Shown one piece after another: positions 46,718 through 55,580 of a stretch of DNA of 62,788 nt. A model generated the notes under the pieces. That model saw nothing but the letters and a program-made list of their open reading frames with translations, made no database searches and had not been told where the DNA came from. The position numbers were made by a program, and so were the translations under genes. Position 1 is the first letter of the stretch. Each line of letters starts with the position of its first letter. Source of the DNA: Caryophanales bacterium (GTDB taxonomy: Bacteria; Bacillota; Bacilli; Paenibacillales; CANHCR01); the NCBI GenBank assembly GCA_947459205.1, contig CANHCR010000010.1, positions 1 through 62,788 of the forward strand, written 5' to 3'.

Positions 46718-47876
46718 GTGAATCTGACAAATCTTCGATCGGCATACCAGTAATTCGCGCAATCTCCTCGGCACTTACCACGCCGTTTGAAACCAACAAT
46801 TTCGCTAACTGATGTTTGCCAACTTGGACACCTTCCGCTTTTCCCTCTGCTTTTCCCTCTGCTTTTCCCTCTGCTTTTCCCTCTGCTTTTCCTTCCGCTT
46901 TTCCTTCCGCAGCCACGACGCGCAATATATCGTTCCAACTGCTCACCATTTTTTCATTCATTTTGATCAACCCCATTTCTTTGAATTGTTCAATCCGAAA
47001 TTCAAATCGATGTAACCATTGTGGCTGAATTATTTGGATTCGAAAAAACAACCACTCTAGTGCAATGCGCATCTGCTCTTCGGAAAATGTTTGCCAAAGC
47101 GGCGACACATCGGCCAATCGTTGCAACCATTCTTGCGAATCGTCAGTCATCACTTGTTCGATATAGAATACGGAACTGACCAACGATCGGTTCGCTAACA
47201 ATGTGGCAGCATCGAGTCGCTTCAGGTCGATTAGCAAATACGGAAACTTTACCTGTTGCCATCGTTCTTTCGAGTTGGCACCTTTAAAAATCGGAACTTC
47301 TGTAGCGGACGGTGCTGTCCATCGGCGTTTGCCGTTGTAGACGACAATTGGCAAAATCGCCGGAAATCCACGCTCATCCTTTTGCTTACTACGTTTCGAA
47401 CCATCAGCGATGCGCTCGCGATTCAACCTTAACATCAACAATAACTCATACTCAAACATCCGCGCTCCGTCGCCATACTTGCAGCTCGACTGATATTCAA
47501 TCGCAACGTACAACTCATGCAGCTGTCGCCACAAAACGCTCTCTTTCTTTGCGAGCAAACGATAAATCCCGTCCGATTGGCGAAAGGCAAATGGGTCGCG
47601 GGCATGGTTCGCATCGATTGCATCAATCTCATCAATCACATCGACCGCTGCGACCATCTTAAATACTTCTGCCTGCTCTTGTTGCTCTGTTTGCTCCGCT
47701 TGCCCCTCAACCAACAACCGCTCGATCGATTCCAGCTGCTCTCGCAACTGCAATCCAGCGAAATCCTCGAGCAATTCGACGATCAGTTGCGGATAACTGA
47801 ACAGTTGGCGAAAGCAGCGGTCGTGCACGTGATAAACTGCCTGCTTAGGTTCAAAAACACATTCGATCACCGTCAT
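46698..47876 (-). CDS. Rpn-family recombination-promoting nuclease / YhgA-like putative transposase
   Basis: A 392-residue protein of the PD-(D/E)XK-type Rpn/YhgA family: N-terminal DRCFRQLFSYPQLIVELLEDF, a central YVAIEYQSS (the E-X-Q of the nuclease core) and ILPIVVYNGKRRW. These proteins promote RecA-independent recombination in E. coli; they are not classical transposases, and no terminal inverted repeats are seen here. Near the C-terminus lies a tandem AEGK repeat (six full copies), then a GVVSAEEIARITGM tail. The gene is divergent from mtnE. Confidence 0.85.
   Translation of the reverse strand: MTVIECVFEPKQAVYHVHDRCFRQLFSYPQLIVELLEDFAGLQLREQLESIERLLVEGQAEQTEQQEQAEVFKMVAAVDVIDEIDAIDANHARDPFAFRQSDGIYRLLAKKESVLWRQLHELYVAIEYQSSCKYGDGARMFEYELLLMLRLNRERIADGSKRSKQKDERGFPAILPIVVYNGKRRWTAPSATEVPIFKGANSKERWQQVKFPYLLIDLKRLDAATLLANRSLVSSVFYIEQVMTDDSQEWLQRLADVSPLWQTFSEEQMRIALEWLFFRIQIIQPQWLHRFEFRIEQFKEMGLIKMNEKMVSSWNDILRVVAAEGKAEGKAEGKAEGKAEGKAEGKAEGVQVGKHQLAKLLVSNGVVSAEEIARITGMPIEDLSDSHEGNSE
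46833..46910 (-). repeat. 12-bp in-frame tandem repeat inside the Rpn-type gene
   Basis: About 6.5 copies of a 12-bp unit (minus strand GCAGAGGGAAAA and the variant GCGGAAGGAAAA) encode AEGK repeats. The centre copies are identical and the edge copies carry synonymous variants. Such arrays change copy number by slippage without breaking the frame. Confidence 0.95.
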
Positions 47877-48001
47877 ATCCTCTTGAATTTATTATACTGA
47901 AAAATGCCCGTTCTGTCTTGCGTGCAGCAGATTTTTCAACAACATCATTGTACCTCATTTTAATCACTTTGTAAAATTTTAACATACGTATCTACCATCT
48001 A

Positions 48002-48030
48002 TTGAATGGACCGGCTTTTCCATATACAAT
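48002..48030 (+). promoter_or_regulatory. Predicted sigma-A promoter of the mtn-pro operon
   Basis: TTGAAT (48002-48007), exact 17-nt spacer, TACAAT (48025-48030), about 33 nt before the mtnE start. The leader is too short for an S-box (SAM) riboswitch, which often controls mtn genes in Bacilli. Confidence 0.6.
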
Positions 48031-48062
48031 GGAAATATTACACATGCATGGAGTGGTTGCAG

Positions 48063-49247
48063 TTGAATATCCAATCGAATCAATTTCGCGCGGCTACCCG
48101 CATCGACGAGTTGCCGGCGCAGTTTTTTGCCAACATCGCCGCCAAGGTGAATCGCGAGTTCGCGCTCGGCAAAGATATCATCAATCTTGGCCAAGGCAGT
48201 CCCGACTTGCCGACGCCAGCGCACATCGTCGCCGCTATGCAAGAGGCAACGACCAATCCCGCCTACCATCGCTATGCCCCGTTCCGTGGCTACGATTTTT
48301 TACGACAAGCCATCTGCACGCGCTACAAAGAGGATTACGGTGTTGAACTCGATCCCGATACCGAGGTGGCGGTGCTGTTCGGCGGCAAAACCGGTCTCAT
48401 CGAGATCGCTCAATGTTTGCTCAATCCTGGCGACGTATGTCTCGTACCAGATCCAGGCTACCCGGACTACTGGTCGGGCATCGTGCTCGCCGGCGGACGG
48501 ACGGTATTCATGCCGCTCACCGCGGACAACCACTACTACCCGGATTACGACGCGATTTCCGCCGATGATGCGAACCGCGCGAAGCTGATGTTCATCAACT
48601 ATCCGAACAACCCGACTGCAGTCAATGCGACGCGCGGGTTTTATGAAGAAACGATTCGCTTTGCCGCTAAGCACGGGATTTGTGTGGCGAGCGACTTCGC
48701 TTATGGCACCATCGGTTTCGACGGTCAGCGTCCGATTAGTTTTCTCGAATTGCCCGGCGCCAAGGAAGTCGGCGTCGAGTTTTATACGCTATCCAAATCC
48801 TATAACATGGCGGGTTGGCGCGTCGGTTTCGCGCTTGGCAACAAGGACATCATCCGCATGATCAACGTCATTCAGGACCACTACTATTGCAGCCTGTTCG
48901 GCGCCGTGCAGCAAGCGGCGGCAGTGGCGCTCACAGATTCTCAGCAATGCGTCGTCGATTTGACGGCTACTTACGAAAGCCGGCGCAACGCACTATTTGC
49001 GGCGATGAAAACGATTGGCTGGGAAGCGACGCCATCAGAGGGTTCGTTCTTCTCGTGGCTGCCGGTCGCCAAAGGATACACATCCGAACAGTTTTGCGAC
49101 AAATTACTATACGAAGCGCAAGTGATGGTCGCACCGGGCAACGGCTTCGGCGCCCAAGGCGAAGGGTTCGTGCGCGTCGGTCTGCTCGCTACAGAAGCGC
49201 GCATCGAAGAAGCGATCGCACGAGTCGGCAAATTGAACCTCTTTTAA
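48063..49247 (+). CDS. mtnE: Aminotransferase of the methionine salvage pathway (MtnE)
   Basis: PLP aminotransferase of 394 residues that makes methionine from 4-methylthio-2-oxobutanoate. The Schiff-base lysine is in TLSKSYNMAGWRVGFA. Further marks are LGQGSPDLPTP, VPDPGYPDYWSG and INYPNNPT. The sequence closely follows B. subtilis MtnE, including the end ARVGKLNLF. The start is TTG 48063 with GGAG 9 nt upstream; the frame is open further upstream. It heads the operon that continues with proBAC and mtnWXB. Confidence 0.92.
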   Translation: MNIQSNQFRAATRIDELPAQFFANIAAKVNREFALGKDIINLGQGSPDLPTPAHIVAAMQEATTNPAYHRYAPFRGYDFLRQAICTRYKEDYGVELDPDTEVAVLFGGKTGLIEIAQCLLNPGDVCLVPDPGYPDYWSGIVLAGGRTVFMPLTADNHYYPDYDAISADDANRAKLMFINYPNNPTAVNATRGFYEETIRFAAKHGICVASDFAYGTIGFDGQRPISFLELPGAKEVGVEFYTLSKSYNMAGWRVGFALGNKDIIRMINVIQDHYYCSLFGAVQQAAAVALTDSQQCVVDLTATYESRRNALFAAMKTIGWEATPSEGSFFSWLPVAKGYTSEQFCDKLLYEAQVMVAPGNGFGAQGEGFVRVGLLATEARIEEAIARVGKLNLF

Positions 49248-49276
49248 CTCATTTCGCACGCAGAAAGGAAAAAACC

Positions 49277-50383
49277 ATGCAACAGACGATTGTCGTAAAA
49301 ATAGGCAGTAGCTCGCTGACGACGGCGGACGGTGGATTGAACCGCGCGCACATCTCATTTTTCGCAAGCGAACTGGGTGCGCTCAGTGCTAGTGGCTACA
49401 AGGTGTTGCTCGTCACGTCAGGTGCGGTGGCGGCCGGCTACTTGCAAATCGGCTATCCACAACGTCCTAAATTGCTACATGAAAAACAAGCCTCGGCCGC
49501 AGTGGGCCAGGCTTTATTGATGCAGGCGTACAATGATGAACTGGCTCGGCACGGCGTGGTGGCGGCGCAAATTTTGCTGACGCGCTACGATTTTTCCAAT
49601 TTGCAACGGGTGCAAAACGCGCGTGACACGATTGACGAGTTGCTGCACCGCAACATCATTCCAATTATTAATGAAAATGACGTCGTCTCGGTCGGCGAGC
49701 TGAAGTTTGGCGACAACGACACGCTCTCGGCGCTCGTCGCAAGTCTCGTGAAAGCGCAGCAACTGGTGATCATCACCGACACGGACGGTTTGTATACGGC
49801 TGATCCGCGCAAACATGCCGATGCTGAGCGAATTGCCCGCGTGGAGACGATTGACGATACGATTCGCCAAATTGCAGGTGGTGCCGGCTCCGATGTCGGT
49901 ACAGGTGGAATGCGCTCAAAAATAATCGCCGCCGAACTGGCGACTCGCGCTGGTGTGCCGGTGTTTGTCGGCAAAGTTGAGACAAGTGGCGATACGCTAC
50001 TGGCGGTTGGCGGAACGGGCAAAGGCACTTATTTTGAAACGGTGCGCAGTAATTTGTCGACAAAGAAGCAATGGATCGGCTTTCACTCGTTGCCGCAAGG
50101 GTCGGTGACGGTCGATGCGGGCGCGGAGCAAGCGCTAGTGCATAGCGGCAAAAGTTTGTTGCCGGTCGGTGTTGTCGAAGTGAACGGCGAGTTTGAACCC
50201 GGCGATGCGATCGACGTACGCAATCAAGCGGGCGCCCTGCTCGGACGAGGCATTAGCAACTATGCGACCTGGCAAATTCGTGCAGTCAAAGGCTTGTCGA
50301 GCGACGAGGTGGCGAAGCGAATCGACGTCGAGCGGCTCGAACTGATTCACCGCGATGAGTGGTTGACGCTCAGTCAGGATTAA
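49277..50383 (+). CDS. proB: Glutamate 5-kinase
   Basis: First enzyme of proline synthesis, 368 residues. The amino-acid kinase fold shows VVKIGSSSLT, VTSGAVAAGY, NENDVVS and FGDNDTLSA. A PUA domain makes up the last ~90 residues (KSLLPVGVVEVNGEFEPGDA). The ATG at 49277 has AAAGGA upstream. A longer frame reaching back into mtnE is a shadow. It is the first of three contiguous proline genes inside a methionine-salvage operon. Confidence 0.95.
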   Translation: MQQTIVVKIGSSSLTTADGGLNRAHISFFASELGALSASGYKVLLVTSGAVAAGYLQIGYPQRPKLLHEKQASAAVGQALLMQAYNDELARHGVVAAQILLTRYDFSNLQRVQNARDTIDELLHRNIIPIINENDVVSVGELKFGDNDTLSALVASLVKAQQLVIITDTDGLYTADPRKHADAERIARVETIDDTIRQIAGGAGSDVGTGGMRSKIIAAELATRAGVPVFVGKVETSGDTLLAVGGTGKGTYFETVRSNLSTKKQWIGFHSLPQGSVTVDAGAEQALVHSGKSLLPVGVVEVNGEFEPGDAIDVRNQAGALLGRGISNYATWQIRAVKGLSSDEVAKRIDVERLELIHRDEWLTLSQD

Positions 50384-50401
50384 TTGAAGGGAGTTATTTT
50401 G

Positions 50402-51676
50402 ATGATAGATAAAGTGAAACCGCAAGAAACGAGCGAAGTGCGGCGCAAAGCGACGCTTGCCAAAGTGGCGGCGAAGCAGTTGGCGCTGTTGACGACGGCG
50501 CAAAAAAACGAGGCGCTGGAAGCGATGGCGACGGCTTTGATCGTGAATGAACTGGAAATCATCGACGCGAACCAACTCGATTTGGCGCGCGGCAAGGAAA
50601 ACGGCATCAGTGAGTCGCTACTCGACCGGTTGGCGCTTAACTCGGCGCGGATTGCGGCAATGGCGGAAGGACTTCGGCAGCTGATTGATCTACCTGATCC
50701 GATTGGCGAAGTGCTCGAACAGATTGACCGTCCGAACGGTTTGCATATTAAAAAGGTAGCGGTGCCGCTTGGCGTGATCGGCATGATTTACGAGGCGCGC
50801 CCAAATGTGACGGTTGATGCAGCCGGACTGAGTTTCAAAACAGGCAATGCGGTCGTATTGCGCGGCGGTTCGGCGGCGATTGATTCGTGCCAAGCCATTG
50901 TTAACGTGCTCCACCGTGCGCTCGCCTCGCTCGGCTTGCCGGTCGATGCGATTCAATTCATTGCGGACCCGCGCCGTTCGTCAGTTGATGAGATGCTGAA
51001 GTTGAACGGTTTGCTCGATGTACTCATTCCACGTGGCGGTGCCTCGCTCATTCAAAACGTCGTGCAAAACGCTACGGTACCGGTCATTGAGACAGGTGCC
51101 GGCATTTGCCATACGTTTATCGATGCGAGCGCGGACTTGGAGATGGCGCTAGCGATTGCGGTTAATGCGAAGGCACAGCGCCCGTCCGTTTGCAACGCGA
51201 TGGAAACGCTGCTTGTGCACGCTGAGTTTGCAAAACAGCACTTGCCAGCGATCGCATCGGCGATGGGTGCGAAATCGGTCGAACTGCGCGGTTGTGAGCA
51301 GACGATTGCCCTACTCCCTAACGTTCATGAAGCGACGGAGCAAGATTTCGCTACGGAATATAATGACTATATTTTAAACATCCGCGTGGTCGCCACGCTC
51401 GATGAGGCGCTTGACCATATCGCGCGTTACGGCACGCTCCACTCGGAGTGCATCGTTACGAATGACGAGCACAACGCCCGCCGCTTCCTGCAGGAAGTCG
51501 ATGCGGCCGCCGTTTATCACAATGCTTCGACACGTTTCACAGACGGGTTTGAATTCGGCTTCGGCGCAGAGATTGGCATCAGCACACAGAAACTGCACGC
51601 GCGCGGGCCAATGGGCTTGCCGGCACTGACTTCAGTTAAATACAACATTTACGGGCACGGGCAAGTGCGCGGTTAA
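50402..51676 (+). CDS. proA: Gamma-glutamyl phosphate reductase
   Basis: Second enzyme of proline synthesis, 424 residues, NADPH-dependent and of the aldehyde dehydrogenase fold. Marks are PLGVIGMIYEARPNVTVDA, LRGGSAAIDS, the catalytic Cys in ETGAGICHTFID, and FGFGAEIGISTQKLHARGP. The start at ATG 50402 has AAGGGAG 8 nt upstream. It follows proB by 18 bp. Confidence 0.96.
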   Translation: MIDKVKPQETSEVRRKATLAKVAAKQLALLTTAQKNEALEAMATALIVNELEIIDANQLDLARGKENGISESLLDRLALNSARIAAMAEGLRQLIDLPDPIGEVLEQIDRPNGLHIKKVAVPLGVIGMIYEARPNVTVDAAGLSFKTGNAVVLRGGSAAIDSCQAIVNVLHRALASLGLPVDAIQFIADPRRSSVDEMLKLNGLLDVLIPRGGASLIQNVVQNATVPVIETGAGICHTFIDASADLEMALAIAVNAKAQRPSVCNAMETLLVHAEFAKQHLPAIASAMGAKSVELRGCEQTIALLPNVHEATEQDFATEYNDYILNIRVVATLDEALDHIARYGTLHSECIVTNDEHNARRFLQEVDAAAVYHNASTRFTDGFEFGFGAEIGISTQKLHARGPMGLPALTSVKYNIYGHGQVRG

Positions 51677-51689
51677 GGAGATCCGATAC

Positions 51690-52535
51690 ATGCAACCTTC
51701 GATTTTATTCATCGGCGCCGGTTCGATGGCAGAAGCAATCGTCAAAGGGTTGGTCAGCGCAGGTATCACCCCACCCTCTTCGATTACCGTCAGCAACCGC
51801 GGCAACGAGCAACGATTACAAGAACTGAATACGGCTTACGGCGTCGACACTTGCGTCGCTAGCAGTGATTCGTTTGCGAAGAGACTCTCCGCTTCCGACG
51901 TGATTTTTCTGGCGATGAAACCGAAAGATGCGGGCGAAGCGCTGAAAACATTAGCCCCGCACCTGCACAGTGAGCAACTGCTCGTCTCGGTCATTGCTGG
52001 TTTGTCGATTGCGACCATCAGCAGTCTGGTCGGTGCGCAAATTCCCGTCGTCCGCACGATGCCCAACACTTCAAGCACAATCGGACTCGGCGCAACCGGC
52101 ATGGCCTTTTCGGATACGGTCAACGAAGCGCAACAGCAACTCGCCTTGCAAATGTTCAACGCGACCGGGATTTCGGTCGTTGTAGAGGAACCGTTGCTTG
52201 ACGTCGTCACTGGCGTATCGGGTAGCGGTCCAGCCTACATTTACTACATGATGGAAGCGATGATCCGTGCGGGCGAACAACTCGGCCTGTCGCCGGAAGT
52301 GGCAAGGCAATTAACCGTGCAAACAGTCATCGGCGCAGGTGAAATGGTCAAGCAAACCGGCGAACTGCCAGAGGCATTGCGCCACAAAGTGACTTCGCCA
52401 AACGGTACGACGCAGGCGGCACTTGAGACGATGGCGGCCGGCCATTTGCAACAAACGGTCGAAGCGGCCGTGAAGCGCGCTAGTGAGCGTGCAGGCGAAT
52501 TAGGAACGATGATATCGGAGATGATCAACAAATGA
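51690..52535 (+). CDS. proC: Pyrroline-5-carboxylate reductase
   Basis: Last step of proline synthesis, 281 residues. The NAD(P)H-binding Rossmann motif is FIGAGSMAEAIVKGL. The C-terminal part has GVSGSGPAYIYYMMEAM and KVTSPNGTTQAALE, both standard for ProC. AAGGAG precedes the ATG. Its stop overlaps the start of mtnW by 4 bp (ATGA), so the proline and methionine-salvage halves are translationally linked. Confidence 0.96.
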   Translation: MQPSILFIGAGSMAEAIVKGLVSAGITPPSSITVSNRGNEQRLQELNTAYGVDTCVASSDSFAKRLSASDVIFLAMKPKDAGEALKTLAPHLHSEQLLVSVIAGLSIATISSLVGAQIPVVRTMPNTSSTIGLGATGMAFSDTVNEAQQQLALQMFNATGISVVVEEPLLDVVTGVSGSGPAYIYYMMEAMIRAGEQLGLSPEVARQLTVQTVIGAGEMVKQTGELPEALRHKVTSPNGTTQAALETMAAGHLQQTVEAAVKRASERAGELGTMISEMINK

Positions 52536-53821
52536 CAAACATAAGCAACTGGTCGGATTATTGCGTCGCTACGTATCGCTGTTACGATGCGAAGGCGGAT
52601 TTTCATAAAAAAGCGCTCGGCATCGCAGTCGGCATGACGGTTGGCAGCTGGACCGATTTGCCAGAGACGAAAAAGCAATCGATGCAAAAGCATCTTGGGC
52701 ACATCGTTTCGATTGAGGTGCACGAGCCGGGCGAGTCACCTGAAGTGACAGAGCGCTATGCTGACATTCGCATCGCCTATCCGGACGTCAACTTCACGAG
52801 TGAACTCTCTGCCCTGCTCATCACAATTTTCGGCAAAGTGTCGATGGACGGCAAACTGAAGTTGATTGATGTGCATTTTTCCGAGCGGTTCTACCAAGCG
52901 TTTCAAGGTCCGAAATTCGGTTTGGACGGCGTGCGCGACCTGCTCGGCGTGCATGACCGACCGCTCTTCATGAGTATTTTCAAATCGGTCATTGGCCACG
53001 ACTTGGCGGGCCTGCGCGAACAGTTTCTCGCGATGTCGCTCGGCGGTGTCGATCTCATCAAGGATGATGAGATTTTGTTTGAGAATCCGCTGACGCCGAT
53101 TGATAAGCGTGTTGCGATTTGCCGCGAAGCAGCGGAAGAAGCGAAACAGACGACGGGGCAAAACATATTATATGCCGTCAATTTAACGGGGCCAACGTTC
53201 AAACTGCGCGAGCAAGCGAAGAAGGCAATCGACGCGGGGGCGACTGCGTTTTTATTCAACGTGCTCGCCTACGGTTTCGATGTGCTTCACGAACTGAGCA
53301 GTGACCCAGAAATCAACGTGCCGTTCATGGCGCATCCGGCGATGGCGGGCTGTTTTTATCCGTCGCAGTATCATGGGATTAGCGCCAATGTCGTGCTCGG
53401 CAAACTAATGCGACTGGCCGGTGCGGATATTGTGCTCTTCCCTTCACCGTACGGCTCGGTGGTCATGCCACGAGAGGAAAATATGGCGATCAAACATGCG
53501 CTGCTGACGCAAGATTTTGCGGTGGATTATCTCAGTGAAGGTGCGGATGCGACGAACAAGTTGAAGCGCAGCTTTGCCGTGCCATCAGCAGGCATTCATC
53601 CGGGACTCGTGCCGCTTATCTTGCGCGATTTCGGGCACGACGTGATTGTCAACGCGGGCGGCGGCATTTTCGGTCATCCAATGGGCACGGTTGCTGGCGG
53701 ACAGGCGTTCCGTCAAGCGATTTCGGCGTCGCAAAACGGCATCGATTTGCAGTCGTATGCGTCATCGAACGGTTGTGCCGAACTACAATCAGCAATCGAT
53801 ACGTGGGGCGTGCGTTCATGA
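52532..53821 (+). CDS. mtnW: 2,3-diketo-5-methylthiopentyl-1-phosphate enolase (RuBisCO-like protein, type IV)
   Basis: Methionine-salvage enolase of 429 residues with the RuBisCO large-subunit fold. The activated-lysine region reads GGVDLIKDDEILFENP. GPKFGLDGVRDLLG, FMAHPAM and VNAGGGIFGHPMGTVAGG mark the phosphate and substrate loops. It lacks carbon-fixing residues, as expected for this branch. It overlaps proC at the start and mtnX at the end by 4 bp each. Confidence 0.95.
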   Translation: MTNISNWSDYCVATYRCYDAKADFHKKALGIAVGMTVGSWTDLPETKKQSMQKHLGHIVSIEVHEPGESPEVTERYADIRIAYPDVNFTSELSALLITIFGKVSMDGKLKLIDVHFSERFYQAFQGPKFGLDGVRDLLGVHDRPLFMSIFKSVIGHDLAGLREQFLAMSLGGVDLIKDDEILFENPLTPIDKRVAICREAAEEAKQTTGQNILYAVNLTGPTFKLREQAKKAIDAGATAFLFNVLAYGFDVLHELSSDPEINVPFMAHPAMAGCFYPSQYHGISANVVLGKLMRLAGADIVLFPSPYGSVVMPREENMAIKHALLTQDFAVDYLSEGADATNKLKRSFAVPSAGIHPGLVPLILRDFGHDVIVNAGGGIFGHPMGTVAGGQAFRQAISASQNGIDLQSYASSNGCAELQSAIDTWGVRS

Positions 53822-54513
53822 GTGAGGGTAAGTTCGTAGTTGATAAAAAAAAGAAGTATGTTATTTTTTGCGATTTTGACGGGACGATTACGGTCAACGA
53901 CAACATCATCGCCATCATGAAACAGTTTCAACCAACTGGTTGGGACGGCATCGTCGAAAGAATTTTGTCGAAACAAATGACGATCCGCGAAGGTGTCGGC
54001 ACGATGTTCTCGCTGCTCCCCGTCTCAAGACGCGATGAGATCGAGCATTACTCCATCCACAACATTACGATTCGTGACGGGTTTGGCGATTTGCTCGATT
54101 TCTGCGCTCAACAAACTGTTGATTTTTACGTGACGAGCGGTGGCATCGACTTTTTCGTCTATCCGACATTGGAACCGTATCCAATTGCACGCGACCATAT
54201 TTTTTGCAATCATAGCGACTTCAGCGGGGAAACGATTCGCGTCACCTGGCCGCATCCGTGCGACGAGCATTGCCACAACGACTGCGGAATGTGCAAAACG
54301 ACGGTGATGCGTCGCTTCCCTGCCGAGGAGTATACGCGCATCGTGATTGGCGACAGCATTACCGACGTCGAGGCGGCGAAAATTGCCGACCATGTGTTTG
54401 CTCGCTCGCACCTGATTGAGTCGTGCAAGCAGCTCGGCATCACCTGCCATGAATATGAGACGTTTTACGATGTACTGGCGAAACTGAAAGAGGTGATCGC
54501 ATGTCCGAGTTGA
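53818..54513 (+). CDS. mtnX: 2-hydroxy-3-keto-5-methylthiopentenyl-1-phosphate phosphatase
   Basis: HAD-family phosphatase of 231 residues that acts after MtnW. The nucleophile motif is FCDFDGTITVND, with TSGGIDFFV (motif II) and IVIGDSITDVEAAK (motif IV). The ATG at 53818 overlaps the mtnW stop (ATGA); the frame is open slightly upstream but this start gives coupling and correct length. It overlaps mtnB by 13 bp. Confidence 0.94.
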   Translation: MSEGKFVVDKKKKYVIFCDFDGTITVNDNIIAIMKQFQPTGWDGIVERILSKQMTIREGVGTMFSLLPVSRRDEIEHYSIHNITIRDGFGDLLDFCAQQTVDFYVTSGGIDFFVYPTLEPYPIARDHIFCNHSDFSGETIRVTWPHPCDEHCHNDCGMCKTTVMRRFPAEEYTRIVIGDSITDVEAAKIADHVFARSHLIESCKQLGITCHEYETFYDVLAKLKEVIACPS

Positions 54514-55172
54514 CGTTTGCGCAAGCGAAAGAGAAAGCGTACACCGAACTGCGCGAAGTGAAGCGCTGGTTCTCGAGCAAAGGCTGGTTTCCTGCGACGA
54601 GCGGTAACTTGTCAGTGAAGTTGCAACTGCCAGAAGATGCGGAGCCTGTGTTCGCCATCACAGCAAGCGGCAAGGACAAAAACATCGAGACGGATGAAGA
54701 TTTTCTGCTCGTCGACGAACATGGACATGCGGTTGAACAAACTCACCTGAAGCCGTCAGCAGAAACGCTCATCCATTGCGAGTTGTATCGACACACGGAC
54801 TGCGGCGCGATTTTCCATGTGCATACCGTGTTCAACAACTTAGTGTCGGAACTGTACGCCGAACAAGGCTTTGTGCCGATTGAGGACATTGAGTTGATCA
54901 AAGCATTCAATATTTGGGACGAAGGGGCGCGCATCGAGGTGGCGGTGCTACCAAACTATGCGGATATTCCAAAAATAGCTGAACTCGTTGAGGATGCGGT
55001 CAAGCGAACAGCGGCGGATGGTGCACTCAATGTGCCAGGGTTTCTGCTTCGCAAGCACGGCATCTGCGCGTGGGGCAAAGATGCGTTCGCGGCTCGCCGA
55101 CATTTGGAGGCGTTTGAGTTTTTGTTTGAATATGTGTATCGTTGGCGGTTGCTTAATCCGGAGAGAAAATAA
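54501..55172 (+). CDS. mtnB: Methylthioribulose-1-phosphate dehydratase
   Basis: Class II aldolase-type zinc enzyme of 223 residues that dehydrates methylthioribulose-1-phosphate. The metal histidines are in FHVHTVFNN and a further His in RKHGICAWG; FPATSGNLSVKL near the N-terminus is typical. It is the last gene of the operon. mtnA, mtnK and mtnD are not in the window, so the pathway must be completed elsewhere in the genome. Confidence 0.95.
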   Translation: MSELTFAQAKEKAYTELREVKRWFSSKGWFPATSGNLSVKLQLPEDAEPVFAITASGKDKNIETDEDFLLVDEHGHAVEQTHLKPSAETLIHCELYRHTDCGAIFHVHTVFNNLVSELYAEQGFVPIEDIELIKAFNIWDEGARIEVAVLPNYADIPKIAELVEDAVKRTAADGALNVPGFLLRKHGICAWGKDAFAARRHLEAFEFLFEYVYRWRLLNPERK

Positions 55173-55202
55173 TTAGTGAATGATCATAATCGATGAATGA
55201 AA

Positions 55203-55240
55203 TAAAGCGAGGTTAGGCACGCGCCCTCCTCGCTTTTTGT
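55203..55240 (+). terminator. Intrinsic terminator of the mtn-pro operon
   Basis: AAGCGAGG (55205-55212) pairs with CCTCGCTT (55228-55235), preceded by AATA and followed by TTTTTGTATG. It lies 30 bp after mtnB. Confidence 0.85.
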
Positions 55241-55251
55241 ATGTTTTGTAT

Positions 55252-55518
55252 TTAGATAAAAATGAATACCAAGATAATGAGAACAAAAGTAAGGATGAAA
55301 ATGCTCGCTACAATCGGCAAGACGATTTTGTTGATGCTATGGCGTTTTTCAAGATTCTCACGGAATTCCGCATCATCGCGCTTGCTCTGCTCCAGCAATT
55401 GATTATAAACTTGCATCCTCTCGATCAGCGTCGGTTTGCCATACAGTTGCTTCGCCTGCAGTTCGGCTTGTTTTTTCAATTCACGCAAAGCGGCGTCGAG
55501 GTTGTAGCGTATTGTCAT
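55252..55518 (-). CDS. Small tail-anchored membrane protein beside the DGR
   Basis: An 88-residue protein with a charged, probably coiled-coil N-terminal part (ALRELKKQAELQAKQLYG, EQSKRDDAEFRENLEKR) and one C-terminal membrane helix (VLPIVASIFILTFVLIILVF). AAAGGAG precedes the ATG. It lies downstream of the reverse transcriptase on the same strand, separated by a 10-bp tandem repeat. No known family recognised; a link to the retroelement is only positional. Confidence 0.65.
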   Translation of the reverse strand: MTIRYNLDAALRELKKQAELQAKQLYGKPTLIERMQVYNQLLEQSKRDDAEFRENLEKRHSINKIVLPIVASIFILTFVLIILVFIFI

Positions 55519-55539
55519 AACAAATGACTCCTTTCAGTT

Positions 55540-55579
55540 CACTTTAGAGCACTTTAGAGCACTTTAGAGCACTTTAGAG
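55540..55579. repeat. Four tandem copies of a 10-bp repeat
   Basis: CACTTTAGAG occurs four times without a break directly after the reverse transcriptase stop, and a partial copy abuts it. It lies outside coding sequence. Confidence 0.97.
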
Positions 55580-55580
55580 T

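Noticed and set aside
46698-47876. Insertion sequence around the putative transposase
   Set aside because: The protein is of the Rpn/YhgA type; no terminal inverted repeats or target duplications were found at its edges.
47877-48062. S-box (SAM) riboswitch before the mtn operon
   Set aside because: None of the conserved S-box blocks is visible, and the leader after the predicted promoter is only about 25 nt.
48815-49276. Long open frame running from inside mtnE into proB, as if the two were fused
   Set aside because: It is out of frame with the well-matched MtnE protein; ProB has its own ATG at 49277 with a ribosome site and aligns from there.
55540-55579. Short CRISPR-like array
   Set aside because: The 10-bp units are contiguous with no spacers, and no cas genes are present.
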